From CAYWHE01 sp964458125 (GTDB lineage: Bacteria; Bacteroidota; Bacteroidia; AKYH767-A; OLB10): 18,302 bases of DNA. Where the stretch lies: NCBI GenBank assembly GCA_964458125.1, contig CAYWHE010000070.1:1-18302 (forward strand), given 5' to 3'. Under the pieces are notes generated by a model that worked only from the letters and a program-made list of their open reading frames with translations, made no database searches and was not told the DNA's origin. A program made the translations under genes and the position numbers. This document shows positions 15,585 through 18,302 of this stretch, in pieces (positions within the stretch are counted from its first letter, which is position 1; each line of letters begins with the position of its first letter).

Positions 15585-15586
15585 GA

Positions 15587-16519
15587 TCAGTCCGGTTCGG
15601 CTTCCATGAATTCCAGGGTAACCGATGGTCCTGCCACGGTAAGGTCAACGGTCCTGCCCAGGATCAGGGAGAGGTTTTGACTTTCATGCCCGGCCGGAAA
15701 TCCGAAGCAAACCGGATAATCATATCCCTGGACATGCTCCCGGATGATTTCTTCCGCTGTTTTCCCATAGGGGATGGCGTTATCCTTCATGTCGTTCATT
15801 CCGCCTACGATGATGCCCACCAGGTGTTCCAGTTTGCTGGTCCTTTTCAGCGCCATCATCATCCGGTCGATATGATACAGGTATTCATCCAGGTCCTCGA
15901 GGAAGAGTATTTTTCCACGTGTGTCGATATCCGAAGAGCTGCCCAACAGGGAATACATCACCGACAGGTTGCCTCCAACAAGCAAGCCTTCGCTGCCTCC
16001 GTTCTTATTCAGGAGTGAAAGGTTATCCGGAACAGTGACCTCATATTTCATTCGCTCCCCTTTTAAAGCAGACACCAGCGATCCGGCTGAAGCCTGGTCA
16101 AACCGTTCTGGGTGCAGATTGAAGAGCATCGGGGCATGAAGGCTTTCGATACCCAGGTAGTGATGCAGTTGGTGATGAAACACCGTGAAATCACTGAAAC
16201 CGCAGAGCCATTTGGGATCTTCCATCAGGTGATCCATTTCCACCTCATCCACAATCCTGACCGAACCGTACCCGCCGCGGGCTGCAAGGATGGCGCGGAT
16301 GCTTTTATCATCCATCATACTTTGCAAATCAGCCGCACGCTCATTATCGGTTCCGGAAAACTGGTAGTGGTTTCCGTACAGGTTTTTACCCGTAACCACT
16401 TCAAACCCCTGTGCCTGCAAAAAACTGATTCCGGGCTCCATTTCAGCCTGGGTGACTTTACGGGCAGGCGCCACGATGCCGATTTTATCTCCGGGTTTGA
16501 GGTAAGGGGGCGTAATCAT
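15587..16519 (-). CDS. ldcA: Muramoyltetrapeptide L,D-carboxypeptidase (LdcA, peptidase family S66)
   Basis: A 310-residue cytosolic serine peptidase that removes the terminal D-Ala from murein tetrapeptides during peptidoglycan recycling. The N-terminal domain has LKPGDKIGIVAPAR (7-20) and ARGGYGSVRIVD (80-91). The nucleophile is Ser109 in GFSDFT (107-112), and the remaining triad is Glu208 in FLEDLDE and His278 in FPAGHES, in the expected order. Length agrees with the family. ATG 16519 follows an AT-rich spacer with GTTTAA motifs. Together with the EnvC-like protein, this puts two peptidoglycan functions in the window. The S66 family also includes microcin C-type resistance peptidases (MccF), but the LdcA role is the default. 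Confidence 0.92.
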   Translation of the reverse strand: MITPPYLKPGDKIGIVAPARKVTQAEMEPGISFLQAQGFEVVTGKNLYGNHYQFSGTDNERAADLQSMMDDKSIRAILAARGGYGSVRIVDEVEMDHLMEDPKWLCGFSDFTVFHHQLHHYLGIESLHAPMLFNLHPERFDQASAGSLVSALKGERMKYEVTVPDNLSLLNKNGGSEGLLVGGNLSVMYSLLGSSSDIDTRGKILFLEDLDEYLYHIDRMMMALKRTSKLEHLVGIIVGGMNDMKDNAIPYGKTAEEIIREHVQGYDYPVCFGFPAGHESQNLSLILGRTVDLTVAGPSVTLEFMEAEPD

Positions 16520-16724
16520 AATTGAAAAAGCGTTTAAAGTTTAAAATTAATTTAATCGTTTAATCCTGCAGGAAAATGACTGTTTAACAAGGGCCGGTTT
16601 CCGTCAGGAAAAAGTTTAAAGTTCAGTTTAACGTTTTTGACATTTAAATTCGGAGTTGGCAGAGGAGGACTCTGGTAAATTGTATGATTGCATTTTACCC
16701 GGAAGAAATTGTTCTGATTGGTGC
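16520..16724. promoter_or_regulatory. AT-rich spacer between lepA and ldcA with repeated GTTTAA motifs
   Basis: This 205-bp spacer is the longest gene-free stretch of the window. GTTTAA occurs six times within 100 bp, at 16532, 16539, 16558, 16582, 16614 and 16626. It must contain the promoter of the ldcA operon, read on the - strand. On that strand a TAATTTTA sequence close to the ATG resembles TAnnTTTG at seven of eight positions. No ORF or RNA gene was found in it. Confidence 0.5.
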
Positions 16725-18302
16725 TCAGTCAAGCTTCAGTACAGCGAGAAAGGCCTGCTGGGGAATTTCAACATTGCCTACCTGGCGCATGCGCTTTTTG
16801 CCGGCTTTTTGCTTTTCCAGCAGTTTCCGCTTACGTGAAATATCCCCGCCATAACATTTGGCGGTGACATCCTTGCGCAGCGCCTTTACGGTTTCACGGG
16901 CAATAATCTTGGAGCCTATGCTGGCCTGTATAATGATTTCAAACTGCTGTCGGGTTATAAGTTCCTTCAGCTTTTCACAGATTTTCTTACCAAATGTAAA
17001 GGCATGATCGCGGTGAATCAGAGCGGAAAGAGCGTCCACCGGCTCACCGTTCAGACGGATATCGAGCTTCACCAGCTCCGAAGCCCGGTAACCGATGGGA
17101 TGGTAATCGAAGGAAGCATATCCCTTTGAAATGGTTTTCAGCTTGTCGTAAAAGTCAAAAACGATTTCAGCCAGGGGCATGTCAAACTGCAGTTCCACGC
17201 GGTCGGTGGTAAGGTAGCTCTGGTTGGTGATTTGTCCACGCTTGCTGATGCACAGGTTCATGATGGAACCTGTATATTCAGACTTGGTGATGATGGTCGC
17301 CTGAATATATGGTTCTTCGATGCGATCGAGGTGGCTGGGATCGGGCATGTCGGAAGGGTTGTTCACCGTATACGACTCTCCGTTAGTCAGGAAGGCATTG
17401 TAGGAAACGTTGGGAACGGTGGTGATCACGGTCATGTTGAATTCCCGTTCCAGTCTTTCCTGAATGATCTCCATGTGGAGCATGCCCAGAAAGCCGCAGC
17501 GGAAGCCGAATCCCAGAGCGGCCGAAGATTCCGGTTCAAACACCAGGGAGGCATCATTCAGCTGCAGCTTTTCCATGGAGAAGCGCAGTTCTTCATATTC
17601 ATCCGTATCCACCGGGTATATGCCGGCAAACACCATGGGTTTCACATCTTCGAAGCCGCTGATGGCCACTTCACAGGGGTTGTCTATCGTGGTGATGGTA
17701 TCGCCGACTTTCACTTCCCGGGCTTCCTTGATTCCGGAAATGATATACCCCACATCACCTGCCTTCACCACCTTGCGGGGCATTTTGTCGAGTTTCAGAA
17801 TGCCGATTTCATCAGCCTGGTATTCTTTCTTCGTGGCCACGAACTTCACGTGGTCGTTCTGGTGTATTTCACCGTCAATTACTTTGTAATAGGCAATGAT
17901 GCCGCGAAAGGAATTGAAAACCGAATCAAAGATGAGTGCCTTCAACGGGGCATCAGGGTTTCCTTTGGGAGGCGGAATCCGTTTGACGATGGCTTCCAGT
18001 ATTTCCATCACGCCCAGTCCCGTTTTCCCGCTGGCTGCCAGGATATCTTCCCGCTTGCATCCCAGCAGATCAACGATCTGGTCCTTGACCAGTTCGGGAT
18101 TGGCGCTTTCCAGATCTATTTTATTGAGGATGGGTATGATTTCCAGGTCATTTTCAAGAGCCAGGTAGAGGTTGGAGATGGTCTGCGCCTGTATGCCCTG
18201 TGCGGCATCCACAATGAGCAAAGCGCCTTCGCAGGCAGCAATGGAACGGGACACTTCATAGGAAAAGTCCACGTGACCGGGAGTGTCGATCAGGTTCAGA
18301 AC
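16725..18302 (-). CDS. lepA: Elongation factor 4 (LepA), 5' end outside the window
   Basis: About 525 of an expected 595 or so residues; the gene runs off the right edge, so the P-loop and switch I of the G domain are missing. Visible from the edge are G3 (DTPGH), G4 (NKIDLE, at about visible residue 60) and the G5 region (AASGKTGLG). Domains II and III follow, including the FEPESSAALGFGFRCGFLGM block. The LepA-specific C-terminal domain ends YGGDISRKRKLLEKQKAGKK and RMRQVGNVEIPQQAFLAVLK, which separates LepA from EF-G. LepA is a ribosomal GTPase that affects initiation and translocation under stress. The stop codon is TGA at 16725-16727. A 205-bp spacer separates it from ldcA downstream on the same strand. 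Confidence 0.97.
   Translation of the reverse strand, partial: VLNLIDTPGHVDFSYEVSRSIAACEGALLIVDAAQGIQAQTISNLYLALENDLEIIPILNKIDLESANPELVKDQIVDLLGCKREDILAASGKTGLGVMEILEAIVKRIPPPKGNPDAPLKALIFDSVFNSFRGIIAYYKVIDGEIHQNDHVKFVATKKEYQADEIGILKLDKMPRKVVKAGDVGYIISGIKEAREVKVGDTITTIDNPCEVAISGFEDVKPMVFAGIYPVDTDEYEELRFSMEKLQLNDASLVFEPESSAALGFGFRCGFLGMLHMEIIQERLEREFNMTVITTVPNVSYNAFLTNGESYTVNNPSDMPDPSHLDRIEEPYIQATIITKSEYTGSIMNLCISKRGQITNQSYLTTDRVELQFDMPLAEIVFDFYDKLKTISKGYASFDYHPIGYRASELVKLDIRLNGEPVDALSALIHRDHAFTFGKKICEKLKELITRQQFEIIIQASIGSKIIARETVKALRKDVTAKCYGGDISRKRKLLEKQKAGKKRMRQVGNVEIPQQAFLAVLKLD

Noticed and set aside
16660..16674. CAGAG-gagga-CTCTG hairpin downstream of lepA
   Set aside because: A 5-bp stem without a following T-run; probably chance.
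1..18302. Mobile element, prophage, CRISPR or defence island
   Set aside because: No transposase, integrase, phage structural gene, spaced repeat array or tRNA attachment site was found; composition appears uniform.

Overview
The window looks like chromosomal DNA from a member of the Bacteroidota, probably Bacteroidales-like. Three lines of evidence support this. Several intergenic regions carry the TAnnTTTG-type -7 promoter box. Start codons mostly lack a Shine-Dalgarno sequence. The gene content and order (flippase, dut, sugar nucleotidyltransferase, TPR protein, DUF4292 lipoprotein, EnvC-like protein) is an arrangement I know from that phylum. Base composition and codon use look uniform. 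I see no tRNA, rRNA, CRISPR array, transposase or phage gene.

Positions 1-10255 and 10362-12488 are read on the + strand. The order is: the 3' end of a DinB-like gene, a GNAT acetyltransferase, a TetA-like MFS exporter, a bifunctional phosphoglucose/phosphomannose isomerase, a short palindromic intergenic element, and a Wzx/MATE-type flippase. Then come dUTPase, a sugar-phosphate nucleotidyltransferase, a secreted TPR protein, a DUF4292 lipoprotein, an EnvC-like LytM protein with a degenerate active site, TatA, and a TMTC-like multipass membrane protein with C-terminal TPRs. The block from the flippase to EnvC is tightly packed: the last three genes abut or overlap and are probably co-transcribed. 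TatA and the TMTC-like gene each appear to have their own promoter.

Positions 12499-18302 are read on the - strand and converge with the + genes at about 12490. In transcription order they are: lepA (5' end outside the window), a 205-bp spacer rich in GTTTAA motifs, an LdcA-family L,D-carboxypeptidase, YraN, an RsuA/RluB-type pseudouridine synthase with a charged N-terminal extension of about 210 residues, and two adjacent, distantly paralogous small membrane proteins of unknown function.

Functionally the window leans to the cell envelope. Hexose-phosphate isomerase, sugar nucleotidyltransferase and flippase fit polysaccharide precursor supply and export. The EnvC-like protein and LdcA fit peptidoglycan remodelling and recycling, DUF4292 fits the envelope, and TatA fits export. 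The rest is housekeeping (dUTPase, LepA, pseudouridine synthase, YraN). I found no convincing new defence or mobile system. The least explained items are the tandem paralogous pair at 12499-13764, the palindromic element at 3074-3149, the GTTTAA-rich spacer and the TMTC-like protein.
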